DNA from: Brachionus manjavacas
Taxonomy: Eukaryota; Rotifera; Eurotatoria; Ploima; Brachionidae
Assembly: GCA_019054805.1 (NCBI GenBank)
Contig: JAHQIY010000011.1
Span: 253,001-317,000 of the forward strand
DNA length: 64,000 bases
Direction: 5' to 3'
The position numbers were made by a program, and so were the translations under genes. Positions 1 through 12,900 of the stretch are shown here, one piece after another. The notes below the pieces were generated by a model, which was not told where the DNA came from, did no database searches, and saw nothing but the letters and a program-made list of their open reading frames with translations. How positions within the stretch are numbered: the first letter of the stretch is position 1; the number at the start of each line of letters is the position of its first letter.

Positions 1-3000
1 TTAAACACGTAGTGTTTGTCATTACTTTTTGCTATTTATCTATTCTCTTTAACATTTTATTTTAATTGTTTTACTTTATTATTTACTTAGGCTCTCTACA
101 TTTAAACTAATAAACTAATCATTAGAAAAAAAATCTACTTTGTCAGTCGCTAGTTTCTTAATCATCAAGCTCAGCATTATTGGGACGTTTTTTAAATTAA
201 GAGATTTTTTTGAAATTAGAATGGATAAATTTTATGCGAAATTAACTTTAAAATTCTTTAGTCCCACAGATAGAAAAACTGTTTTGATCATAGGAAAATT
301 TTTATGCATAAATTTAAAAATAATGATAAGTCGTTTTCAATTCAATATGCAATTTAGAAAAAAACTTAAAGATGGTGAAGAAGAAGTGAGTGTCTTGTCC
401 TAATGTAGATATTTGTAATAAAGTAGAGAATAAATGAAAAAAAATATTATTGAATAAAGCACATTGCATATAAAATTTAATGTGCTTTTTTTCAACATTT
501 TAAAAGCTTTAAAAAATTAATTTAGTTGGCGTTGTCGATCATCATGCAAATTATGTTAAAAAAAATTAAATGTTTTTTTCAGCTTTTGAAATAAATTCCA
601 ATTTTTTTAATTTCAATGTAAAAGTTTGATTTTAGTTAAGAAATGCTTGCAAAATTAACTTAATTCGATAATTTTGATTTTTTTTTTGAATAGAACAGCT
701 TAGCTTTGAAAGATTGAAAAAGTTTCAGCCGAAAAATAATCCAATATTGGCCCAAATAAATTTAATAAAGAGAGTTTTTTTTTAAGTATAAATCTCAAAT
801 TTTACAATTTATTTTAATCTAAAAGTTTAAGATTTCCTTTAATTAAGATGAATTTCTGATCTCAAGTATTTATCTAAAGTCATGAATAATATTAGAACAA
901 AATGAAAAAAAAAACAAATTAAAAACTTGAATTTAATCATAAAAATCATAGATTTTAATCATAGAAATCATAGAAACTAAATTTTTTTTTTGAATTACTT
1001 AAAATTAAGTATCTATGACCTTTTCTTATATATGCCAAAACAAAAGTCTATTTGATTTGAAACTTTAATTTAAATTAATTAATAGCTTAGCGCTACAGTA
1101 AACATGCTTTAGTATATATCTTAATAAGTCTTAAAAAGCTTAAAAATTGTGTGTACTCACTTCTAAAAGTGGTGCTACAATAAAGCGATTTTACTATAAT
1201 TTACGTTAATTTACGTACTTTGAAAAAAACTTAACTAGATTTAAACATTTTATACATTTTTACTAAAAAATTACTATTTTTTACGAAATAAAAAATTAAA
1301 ATTTAATTTAATTATATTTAATAAAAAATCAAATTAAGTAAGTCTTAGAATTTTGTATTTTTTCAAATGTTTGATTGCTAATTTAATTATATTAAATATT
1401 GGATTTTTTTTTATAAAAAAATTTTGTAAACCTAATTATAAGTTAATTTGGTGAAAACTTTTGGACCCTTCAAATATCTCGATACCTGTAAAATAAAAGT
1501 ATGTAAACCCCGTTTTATTCTTGTAGATCTTTTCAAGCTTTATCTAGTTATGAATCGTCCGACTCCGGAAATTTCTCAGCTGATTAGAAATCGGTCTCAA
1601 AAGGGTAATTAGTGGGATAACTTGAATTTTAGTCAAATTAGTAATTTGAACAACGTTGATATAAGCATGAATTAGCTTCAAATTCTAATCCCCATTTTAG
1701 CTTTTTGGTTTTCAAAAATGACCATGATCATAAAAAAATTTTTTTATTGAGGAATGTTTTTTTTTCATCGAACTGGCTGATTATGTAAAAAAGGGGGTAA
1801 GTATGGTTAATTTGGTTACACCATTTCTCCCCCATATTCACCAAATCTCCCCCAAATTCTCTAATTTTTCACACGATTAACCTTTGAAGACAATTTGAGA
1901 TTAAGATAGCTTATAAAAGCCTATTTCTGAAAAAATTTAATTGCAATACATAAAACGAAAATTATTTTGAAAAATTAATTTTGAAAAAAATGAAAAATTA
2001 ACCCAAAAGCAAAAAAAAAAAAAAAACAAATTTTTTTTTATGTTTGCCAAATACAAATAGAAGAATATTAAGAAAATTCTAATAAATGGTTGGCTTGTGA
2101 AAACTGTGAATGCTGGTCATGTTACGATTGTCTTCCGAAAAAGTTTAAATTTAACTGTTATAATGAATATAAATGCAATTCATGTTAATTTATGTACAAA
2201 ATCAAACATACAAAATCGATAGACTTAAATTATTTTTAATTATTTATCTAAATTATTTTAAATTTAAATCGAAAATCTGTTAAAATTCGTTGTTTTTTGT
2301 AGTAAATAAATATTCTTTTTAAAAAATGAGCTTTTATATGCACTTGGGTTATTTAGTGAATTTTAGGCTAATGTAGTGAGAAAACTTAATACTATTAACC
2401 CTTTAACCCCTCACATAATTGCATGACTGAGGTAATATGGTGAGAATAAAAATTGGGGTAAATTCGGTGAGCATTTTCGAAGTTTTCAGGTGGTCAGAAC
2501 CCCAAATCAGCAATAAAAAAAAATAGGTCACCACATTTTAGAGGCATGTTGAAGTTTATGATCAAATGCTCAATTAAAAAGTAAGCATAATAATTTCTTA
2601 AATTAACGAAATGATTTTTTTTTATTGGTAATGAATTAACATATTATGCTACAGTCTCAAAAATTTTTTTAAGTTGATCATAAAATAAATGGATTAATAA
2701 TCGATTTTTAGAATTAAAAAGAGTACCAAATTCGAAAGACAAAAAACTTAACTTCGCAAAGATAATAAAATTAAAAAACCAAATGATATTTTATGTTTAG
2801 AAAAAAATTTATTTATTTGCATTATTAACTTTACTAAAAAATCAAAAATAATCGATCATTTCAGTTAATTTTGAACAAACTATTAATTTAATTTTTTTTT
2901 TTTTTGAAATTTTAATTTAACAAACTATGTTAATCAATGTTACATCAAGAATTTTATAAAATTCTACCTAAATCTTCAGGAAATTTATTATTAAATATAA

Positions 3001-3473
3001 AATGAGCGATTTGAAATAGAGTTTTGATCATAAACTTCAACATGCCACATTAGACCGGTTTACTATAGTTATTTTTTAATAAAAATGTAAAAATTCTCTT
3101 AAAAATAATCATACCTTTGTTGAGTTATTTAAATTAATTAGAATTTTTTTACTAGGTTTAAATAAATTTTTGTATAAAAAGTTTTATTACCTATTTTTTA
3201 CTAGACGGATACATTTTTTCCTCATAAAAATAAAAAATTGTACAAATTTAAAAATTTCTTAATTTGTTTATAAATCGAGTAAAATAAAATTGAAAAAATT
3301 GAAAAAATTAAAACTTTATAGAAAAAAAATCATTTATTTAATGTCACATATCGTCAAATAATTAAATAACAAAAAAAAGATCTCTGTAACACAAATCGAT
3401 ATTTAAAAAATTTTACAACAATAATTGATTTACCTTTATTTAGTAAAATTTTTAAAGTTTAAGTCAAACGAGT
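1..3473. other. AT-rich gene-free stretch before the HEAT-repeat gene
   Basis: No convincing gene is seen. An open frame at 140-403 begins at a TTG, has low-complexity composition and matches no family I know; several AATAAA signals follow it (about 417-460), so it could be a 3' exon of a gene lying to the left, but this is weak. The block 1790-2480 contains scattered G/C-runs and GGTAAAT/GGTGA motifs in otherwise A/T sequence. The one clear element is the MITE at 2543-3046, listed separately. Confidence 0.5.
2543..3046. mobile_element. ~510-bp MITE family, copy 1
   Basis: The stretch is bounded by inverted copies of GGCATGTTGAAGTTTATGAT (left arm at 2543, right arm ending at 3046), with no coding capacity between. 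The same terminal sequence, with a few changes, bounds elements at 13289-13802 and 22800-23319, so this is a repeated non-autonomous DNA transposon family and not a chance palindrome. No clean target duplication is visible at this copy, so the superfamily is not assigned. Confidence 0.65.
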
Positions 3474-3932
3474 ATGGTAGATGAAAAAGGTGAGGAAAAA
3501 AAGGAAGTTAGAACGCCACTGTACCGGCTGCCACAGGGCTTAAAGCGGATAGAGTTAGAAAACTTGAAAAAACCGGACCCTAGTTATAACAAAACGGCAA
3601 GCAGCATTCAAATCGAACCCAGCCGCGTTCAGTCGCCAAAAAATTACACTTCTAAAATGCACGACAAAAACCTGTCTGACAAAACTTTGCTAAAAACTGA
3701 CCAGGCTTACACCAACGAAATAATCGGTGGACATTCCAAGCACATTTTTAGTAAAGACAAGGAAAAAATTTATCTAGAAAACGGAAAAACATTCACAAAA
3801 ATGTATCAATGTGTGTACCCGGCCGAGTTTACGGCATGGCTCAATGGTGTAAAGATGGTCGAGACCGGGAAGCCCGAGAAACCTGTAAAAGGTCTGAAAA
3901 AATGGAAAAAATATCCAGAATTAATAGACAAT
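3474..3932 (+). CDS. HEAT-repeat gene, exon 1 (start codon exon)
   Basis: ATG at 3474 opens 153 codons ending in AAT before the donor GTAAGTAT at 3933; reading on reaches a stop within five codons, as expected for intron. The encoded segment is lysine-rich with PLYRLPQGLKRIE near the start and a conserved-looking patch around MYQCVYPAEFTAWLNGVKMV near the end. Local GC is clearly higher than in flanking DNA. Phase 0 matches the acceptor at 7881. Confidence 0.75.
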
Positions 3933-6900
3933 GTAAGTATCGATTAAAAAATAGAAAAGTTAAGACCTCTTGCTTTCATGAATCATAAAATATGATGATA
4001 TTAAAAAAATATATGCTTTGATAATTTATACTTAGATTTATGCTAAAAATAAAAATGAAATGGGAAAAAAATTTTGGATATTGTTCATTTATAGCCAGTT
4101 TTTATCGAAAAAAAATATTCAGGCTATTAGAAATTTATACAAACTCAAATGATTTATTGAGTTTTTATAAAATAAATTATCATTTTTAAAATATATGTGA
4201 AAATTTTTTTTTCTCTTTTTTATTACCTTTAACCAAAGGCTGTTGTATAAAAAATGGCACAAATTAATTTTATTATATATTCTTTTTGAATCTTTTTATT
4301 CCAAAAAATAATATCCACAGAATAGTGAAAAAGTTAAGAAAGCTGAATGTCTGAGTCAATCACTTTGTGGAAATGTGGTACTGGAGCAGTCATTTTGATT
4401 GAATTTATCGAAAGCCGCCTTGAAACTTTCGTTTGACTTGGAAATTACTATGCTCTCAGGCAGACTTGTATAAAAGTCAGGAAAAAAAGTCTTAACTAGT
4501 CAAAAATATAGAAATTACAAGTCATTTATTTTTTTATATCTTGATTTTTTATTTTTTTTATCTTGTTTAATTTATTTCTAAAATTTTTTAAGCACAGTCA
4601 AAGTATGACTTGGACTTGAAAATATATTTTTTAAAAATAACAAGTCTTGACTTTGACTTGTTTCAAAAATTAAAAAAAAAAAAAGTCAAGATTTTACTTA
4701 TTTTAAGAATAGAATTAAAATATATAAAAAAAAAGTATTGAAATTTTTTATTCAAGAAAAAATAAAATTATTTGTTTAAATTTCTTTGTCAATGTAAATA
4801 TTGAAACATGATTTTTAAAACAATTCACATAATTGCCATATTCTTTTTAGGTGAAGTTATTTAATTAAAAATAAAAAAAAATTGTGCTTAAAAAATTTTA
4901 GAAATAAATTAAACAAGATAAAAACAAGATATAAAAAAATTAATGACTTGTAATTTTTATATTTTTGAAACAAGACAAAGACCTGACTAGCACTTGACTT
5001 GTGACTTTTATGCAACTCTGCTCTCAGGCAATCTATTTCAATTTAGAGCCACTCTATTCAAAAACAAAACACGACTGGCAGTCACAGCAAGTGAAGTTCT
5101 TAACTTGACTGGAGATCTCTCTTTTTAAAATATGATGCTTTGGGCACTTATTATCTGAGCAGGACTTTGTTCTAGATTTAGACAATGGGTCTCTAGTTAG
5201 TTTAAACTTCCCAAATATAATTACTACCGATAGAGGTTGTAAATGCAAAATCTAAAAATGAATTCAAAACAAACTAGATATCTTTTTGAAACAAAAATAA
5301 TTATTTTTTTCATAATCTTTTTAAGACATATTTTAAAATCAGACAGCTACCATAGCAAGGCCAGATGTAGCATTGCTCTGCTGTAGCTTTTTATTATTAT
5401 TATTATTATTACTAATTTAAAAATTTCAATCAGACTTCATCTCACTCTCCTTCCACTTAATTTTGTAAATTTCATTTCGCCAATCTCATCTCATAAACTG
5501 TATCTCTCAAAGTCATCATCTACTTTTTCTAATGCACTCAATTCATGAATCTCAATCTAAATCTAAATCTCTTTCACAGTAAGTTGCTTCTAGTGTTACA
5601 TTCCCACAATTTTTTTTCCTATGAACTAACGGGTGTCCAATTAAGCTAAATAGAAAAAGTAATGTTGTAATGTTGGTTCCGGAATTAATTTTATTCAGAT
5701 AAAGAATAACTTCTTATATTTATTTATTAATTGTCAAATTAACCTCCATTGAAGGAAAAGGAGTATAGAAAAAAGTTAAACATATAAAAAAAAGGTGAAC
5801 TATCAAAATAGAGAAAAAAAAAATTAGAGAAATTAATTAGAGTCAAGACAAGTTTAGAGAAATCATAAAATAGAGAAAGGAAAATTAGAGAATTTGTATA
5901 ATAGAGAAAAAAAAATTAGGGAAAAAAATATAGAGAAAATATATAGAGAAAAGCACAGACAATATTTTTAATATAAATAAATATACAGAAAATTTAGAGC
6001 TGTTCCTTACTGGATTTTCAATTTTATTGATGGAATATTAATTAAATAATCAGTTTATCAGACTTTTTCTATTTTTTTTTCAATAAAAATTTTGTAATTT
6101 TTTTTCGGTAAATTTTTTTCTCCAATAAAAATATTCTCTAATTAATTGACACATTTTTTTCTCTATTCATTTTTTTTATCTCTAATAAAAATATTCTCTA
6201 ATTAATTGACACATTTTTTTCTCTATAAATTTTTCTCTTATTTAGCTATTCTCTAAAAATTTATTTCTCTATTTTGATCGTTTACCAAAAAAAAGGTAAA
6301 AAAAAATTAATCGTCAATATTTTTTCCACTGGAACTGCCAAATGACTTCGTTAAATTAATAAGTAGCGTAAAGTACTTGTTGTCGTTAATATTTTTTAAG
6401 TAAAGTTTAACGGAGTCAGTTAGCCCATTCTCTTGCTTAAACTGTAATTTGAGACCCTTCTTGAGAGCTTCAAGATTAGAATTTAAAGAACTTATTTCTA
6501 AGGTAAAAAGAGATTCCAAAAGAACAATGTCCTGATTGAATGACTTTAATTGATTCTCCACAGTTGGTTTGTTTAGACACAAATCTTGATAGATAACAGA
6601 GGCCATTCTGTTAAATTTGATTATAGATATATATATATATATATATATATAAAATTTTGATTGCTTATATATAAAGCAATCAAAATTCAGACAACCAGGC
6701 ATTTGGTTCAAAAAATGGGGTTTTTGTGAATAAAATGTAATTGCTTTTAGATGAAATGAGCTTTTTCTACCAAATTTTGTCTGATCATATAAAATACTCA
6801 ATTTTGCATATAAAACTATATTGATTAAAAATGAAATCCTCGGGGACATTCGTTTACCAAGATGAATGCCTGAGCAGAAGATTGCTTCCCTTCATCAATG

Positions 6901-9900
6901 AATATTATTCAGAAAAAAATTTTATATCCTGGCCCGACTTGGCGGGCTCTGATCTGCAGGAGCGTCATTGGACTTTCTGATCGAAAATTCAATGGATCAT
7001 GTCGACAAGATGCATAATCCTGCAAATTTGCCTGAAGCTAGACCTATTGAAGATTTTTAGTCAAAATTGAAAGAGAAAGCCTACGAGAATGGTTGGGAAA
7101 AAAAAACACTTCATCAATTGAAGCTCACGATATTAAAATGTCTGCGTTAAGTCAGCCTAACATCAATACACACTCTAATGGAAGGTGTTGGATTGACAAA
7201 ATTCGAATAAATGGTAATAGCAGATGAATGCTTATGAATAAACTTTGCAAAGCTTTAAATCCTCTTTCCAACATCATTCTTTTAAAATGAAAGAGTTATG
7301 ACCTTTTGAAAAAATTACGGAAACTTTGTCTTCACCCGTTTCTACCCTTTAGTGCCTCACTCTTAATCATGTGCAGTGTTGCAGAGAGTCAAAATAATTT
7401 TTAAAGAAAACCGAGAATTGTTGGTAAATCTTGTCAAAATTTTTCTGTCATTTTAATAAAAAAATTTTTTTTTTCCTTGGTCTTGAACCAAAACTTTTTT
7501 AAATTTTATTCAAGAAAAATTTTTTTCAGAATGTGTCGTTCCAGCCAGATAATTAGAAACAGACTTTTATTAAGATAAACTTGACTCATTTGATATTTAT
7601 TGCTTATCAGATTTGATTTAAAAAATTAATAAATTATTAAAAGGATTCTGATTCAAAAAATTTCTAGCTTTTATTTTGACATTTCTGGTCAAAATTTTAG
7701 CTCTTAAATCTTAAATTTTGTTCGAACATGCTTAAATGCTACGCTTAACTAAATAAACTAATTAAATATATTATTTACTGATTGTTCTTTTAATTGATCA
7801 TGCAATTAAAAAAAGCAATTTTTAAATTATTAAAATAAGATTAATTTACACACATTGATGCATCTTAAATTATTTATTAAGTATAAAATGAACAAACCGA
7901 GTGATATCACAGAAACGGACAATTTTTGGCACTTGTTGCCAAATGTAACACCCGACACAGAGCTAAGAAAAGCTTTAAAGTCTAATTTTACAGTGGCAAA
8001 GATAGTCCAAGGTAACGTTGTCTTACAATTTTTTGTTAAAATTTTTAATAATTTTGGAACAGAATGGAGACACAAGTGGCAAACAAGTAATAGATGGACA
8101 CTGGCCGAGGTCGAAGAACTAATCAGAGATATGAAAAATGATGAGGCTAATGTTCGCTTCCAAGCAGTTGTAGTGTGCTCAAGAGCTGTAGAAAAAGCTC
8201 AACTTTTAATTGACAAATTAGGTAAGTATTCTTTAATTTATTTTTGAAGAAAAAATTCGCTGCGAACAGGATTTGAACCTGTGCGGGAATAACCCAACAG
8301 ATTTCAAGTCTGTCGCCTTAACCACTCGGCCATCGCAGCACATTAAAATAACTAAGAAAATTTTTTAAATATTAGATTTTGGTTCTCATGAGAAATTTTT
8401 ATTAGAAAGCTTAAGAAAAATTTAGGAAAATGCAGCATCTAGGATTTATTTGAGTTTCTTTTAGGATCTTAACAAATTATCTTAGGAAAATCTAAGATTT
8501 TTATTTGTAATTGATATAATTTCTGTTGAAAAAGCATCGAAAAAGTGCTATGATTCAAATATTTTTTTCAATTTCAAACAAAAAATAATTTTTACCCTTA
8601 ATATTTTTCAAAAGCAAATTTAATAAAATTTACCAAAAATTGTATAAAAAATAAATTATTACAATATCTAATCTAAACGTAATGTAATTTATTCAGTAGA
8701 AATTAATATTATTAATAAAATTGATTCAAAAAAATATTTTTTTTATTGTAAATTGAACAATTTAATTAAAAAAACCCAAATAAATATTTTTATTTTTTTG
8801 GCGTCTTCTAGTGTATCCTGGTACGGGATACAAATAATCATTTTTTCTCTGGATATTATACCAAGCTAGAGCTCCTTCAGATTAGAAAATAAAATAAGCT
8901 AAAAAACATAAAAATAGTAAAATTAAAAATTAGATATATTGAGATAGAGAGTTATAGAATACATAACCAATTTTTGGACTTGTCAGACCGCATCTTGAAT
9001 ATTATATAAGTATTTAGAACTCTTTAACGAAAGCTGACATAAGCATTATGGAAAGAGTCCAAAGAAGAGCGACAAAGCTAGTCCAAAGTTTGAAGGAAAA
9101 GTCGTACAGTCGTTCCTCGGTTTTTTTTGAGCAAGTTTATCTGACATTTTTTTCAATTAGATTAGACAATCAAGTATTTTCAGTTATTTATATTAAATGA
9201 AAGTTTAGGATCTACTGCTTTCGGGTGACAAACGATTCAATATAAATTTGTCATCGGCTAGTCAAAAATCATGAAAAATTCTGACAGTTTGGTATCATTT
9301 ATTCACGTAGTGTAGCATAGCTTGTTGGTCTAACTTTCACATCTAAAATTTATCGTTTTCTTAAGACTTGTCTCTTTTCCGTTCTCAGTAGAACCCATAT
9401 CGTTCAATTTTTTTTTGTCAATGTAAGTTTCTTATTCTTCTTCATGTTATTCATAACCTGAGTATTCATCTGATTCATATTAGGTATTAGTTTGATTTAG
9501 TGTTTCCATTCCTTATTCAAAATCATTATTAATATCATCAGAGACTTCTTGTTGGGTATCATCCGCATTTCTAAGATAAGAATTTCAAGAGCTTGTAAGG
9601 CAGCTTTCATCCAGACATGGTCCAAAAAATAATTATTTATTATAGGAATTTTTGAAATTTAGTAGAGTTTTGAATTAAAAGTACAAGAAAAAATTAAAAC
9701 TAACTTGTACGCATTTTGTTCATAGACTCTTCCTCGACTCTTCTTCAAATATTCCTTTCCTCGACTTTTCCTTTCTTCAACTCTCCCTTTCCTAAACAAA
9801 TCTTTCTTATTATTTGCTTTCGAAAATGAAGCGACGTTTTCATTTTATATTTTTTTCATGATCTAAATTTTATTTGGTTAGATTCTTAAAATATTTAAAT

Positions 9901-12900
9901 CGAGATTTGTCAATTTTAAAGTCGTTAAGAAATGGTCCAGTTAAAAAAAATGAATGTTCAATTTTTTAGGTGAAAAAAATTTTAGTCTATGGAATTTTAA
10001 TTTATTTAAAATATTGAAAATGTAAATAAAAGTGAGTAAAACAATTTAAATTGCTAATTTTACTTTAAGTGAAAAGAATTATTTTGGTCTTATTAAATCA
10101 ACAAATCAAAAAGAAATTTAAATTTTTATTTTAAGTTTCTCAAGAAAAGAAAATTCGAAGAAAGGAAGAGTTGAAGAAAGGAAATTTTTTTTTATTTATT
10201 TATTATTTAAATATTAAATAATATATTAGATAATATAAATAGATTATATTTATTAAAACTGTTTAGGGAATACCCCAGGCAGCTCAGAATGGATCAGAGT
10301 CCTTCTTATAACATAAAAAATTAAAAAGATAAATGTCTAAGAAAAAATAAGTGAAAATAAAGTTTTTGTAGTTCTTGTAGATCAGATATTATTTTTTGTG
10401 TGGAGCATGAGATCGGAATACAAGAGTAATCGAACTGGGAACGAATAAAGCTTTTGAATACGATCTTGGACAATTTAATTGAGTTACTTAGTTTTAAACC
10501 TTTTATCCTACGTATTAGACTAATTTTTGACATAGCTTTCACAATGATGTTTTCCAATAAGTTTTTGAAACTTTACTTAGGATCGAACTTAATACCTAAA
10601 AAGGTTTGAAACGGATTTAACGGGACTGGTTGGCTACTGATGAACAGCTTCAATTTGTATTTTGTCTCATAGTTTGATCAATGTCCAGCAGTTGGGAAAA
10701 CCGTGTGAAAGGTTTTACTCGTATTTACAACAAGTCCCCATTTCCGGAAAAAACATGTATTATAACTTATGGCTTGGTTCAGTGTTTTTTCAATTTCTTT
10801 TAATGATTTGTTTGAGTACCAGATGCACAAATCATCTTCAAAAAGGGCTGTTTGGACTTTTTTTGGGACAACTGTAACTATGTCGCTAAAGAAGATTGAA
10901 AAAATCGTTGGAGACAAACAGCTCCCTTGTGGCACACCCGTTGAAATACCAAATTCTTCCGATAGCTTATTGTTAACTGAAACTTTGAATTGTCTGCCTG
11001 TCAAAAACTCTTTAATCCACTTGTACAAGTACTTTTTGAGTTTGTGAATATTTCCAGCATGTGAAGCTTTGTCAAACGCTTTTTCAAGATCAAAAAACAC
11101 TGAACCCGTGTATTCTTTTTTGCTAAATCCTAGAATAATCGATTGACTGAGACGAAAAATTTGATCTTGGGTGCTCATGTTTTGTCTGAATCCAGATTGG
11201 CATGATGGAAGAAGTCATGCCAATCTGGATTGAAATAAAATACAATAAAGAAATTTGAATAAAGACATTTGTAAAATCTCTTGTTTTCAATCCATTTTTG
11301 GAGCTTGGTATTGATAATTTTTTCTAGCAATTTTGCAATGCAACTTATCAATGAAATAGGTCTATATGAGTTAAGGTCATCTGGAGGCTTATCTTTCTTG
11401 GAGATCATGACTATTTTTGAGATTTCAAGTTGAGAGTGAATATGACCAATTTTGATCGAGGCATTGAGAATGTTTAAAAATTCGCTTTAAAAAATTGTGA
11501 GGACAAATTTTTAGAATTTAATTATTTACCTTGTCAAGACCAAGAGTATTTTGAGTTGGTTGAATTTAAAGCTTTAAAAAACTCGGAAATGAACAAGTTA
11601 GTTTTAAATTGTACCGTATAATTAGCCATGACTTTTATTTTTTTATCAAGATAAAAAAATAACCAAATATAATAGCAACAATAAGAATAATAATAATAGT
11701 TTTTTTAAATGGTTCAAAATCCAATTTAAAATTTAAAATTAATTTTAAAATTTGTTAATTATTTTTAAATTTTTTTATTCTAATACTCATTTTAGATAAG
11801 TTATTGATGTTTTAATCTAAATAATTTGCACTGCTCTGAAAAATTGCTTCTAACTTCGCCTTCCCACTATAAAATAAACAATTTCAAAAATCTTCAACAA
11901 TTTTAAAATAGAACCTAAATCTAAAATTTTAAAGTCAAAATCAGACTTTGACCAACTCTGAACCATCGCGTATTTTTGAAAGATCTTAATTTTTTGGTTT
12001 TTCCATCTCTATTTTGTTAAGCTTAGTAATTTTTTTCTTAAAAAAAGCCAACTTCAGCAAAAAACATCCAAAAAAGTACAAAAACGAAGAGTTGGGCGAA
12101 CAATTCAAGGATTTGTACAAGCAAAGAAGTGAATTGACATTTGTAAAAGCTTCAAACTTGAACAAAATGCAACAAATGTATTTGAATGACATAATATTTT
12201 CGGAGAAATTATTCGAAACAATCGAAAATCTGCTAAATGACACGAATTTTAAAGTAAAACTAGCAGCTGCTTTAGGCATATTTGTGGTTTTGAAAAAGTT
12301 CGCTCGTCCTTACACACAAAAGTACCAGTTGTGCAAGGACAAAGCAGAAAGGGTTCTACGCGACGCCATGAAGACACTTGGCGCCACAGACAAATACACA
12401 GCGGCTCTCTGTCTTGGCAACGACGGCTTCGTAGACGAAACAATCATTGGCATTTTGCTGGCCAACTATTTCGAATCAAATGAACAGTACACCAAAGAAC
12501 AAGTGACCCAGTGTTTGTCTGAGCTGTCAAGTCATAATCAAATAGTGCATAAGAAAATAGAGAGGCATTTAGAGAGTGAGCATGTGCGCGAGCGCATACT
12601 CACCTGTAAACTGATACCGTGTCTTAAGACAGCATTGACCAAAGTAAGAAAAGACTAAAAAGAATAGTTTTAAACTTAATTTGTTTAATTCAAAGAAAAT
12701 AGTGGTGAAATTGATGGATCTGATGTGGAATGATGTGAATCATAATGTCAAGAAAGTGGCTGCTCAGACCCTTGGTCGAACTGGTCGTGGTAAGGAAGTG
12801 CATGATCAAGTGTTCAAAAAACTTCACAGTGTCAACCTATTCGAAAGGATTTCGGCGCTGAAAATTATAAATCATGTTGGCATAATGACTCAAAAGCTGC

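Noticed and set aside
140-403. 87-codon open frame at the left edge
   Set aside because: Starts at TTG, low-complexity residues, no family resemblance; possibly a terminal exon from outside but not supportable.
1790-2480. GGTGA/GGTAAAT-rich block with C-runs as a foldback element
   Set aside because: Arms do not align convincingly in inverse orientation; only motif-level similarity.
5054-5248. Minus-strand frame with CSDNKCPKHH and CCDCQSC
   Set aside because: Two Cys pairs look zinc-finger-like, but the frame is short, has no neighbours in phase, and begins directly beside the hAT MITE; probably chance or a tiny transposon scrap.
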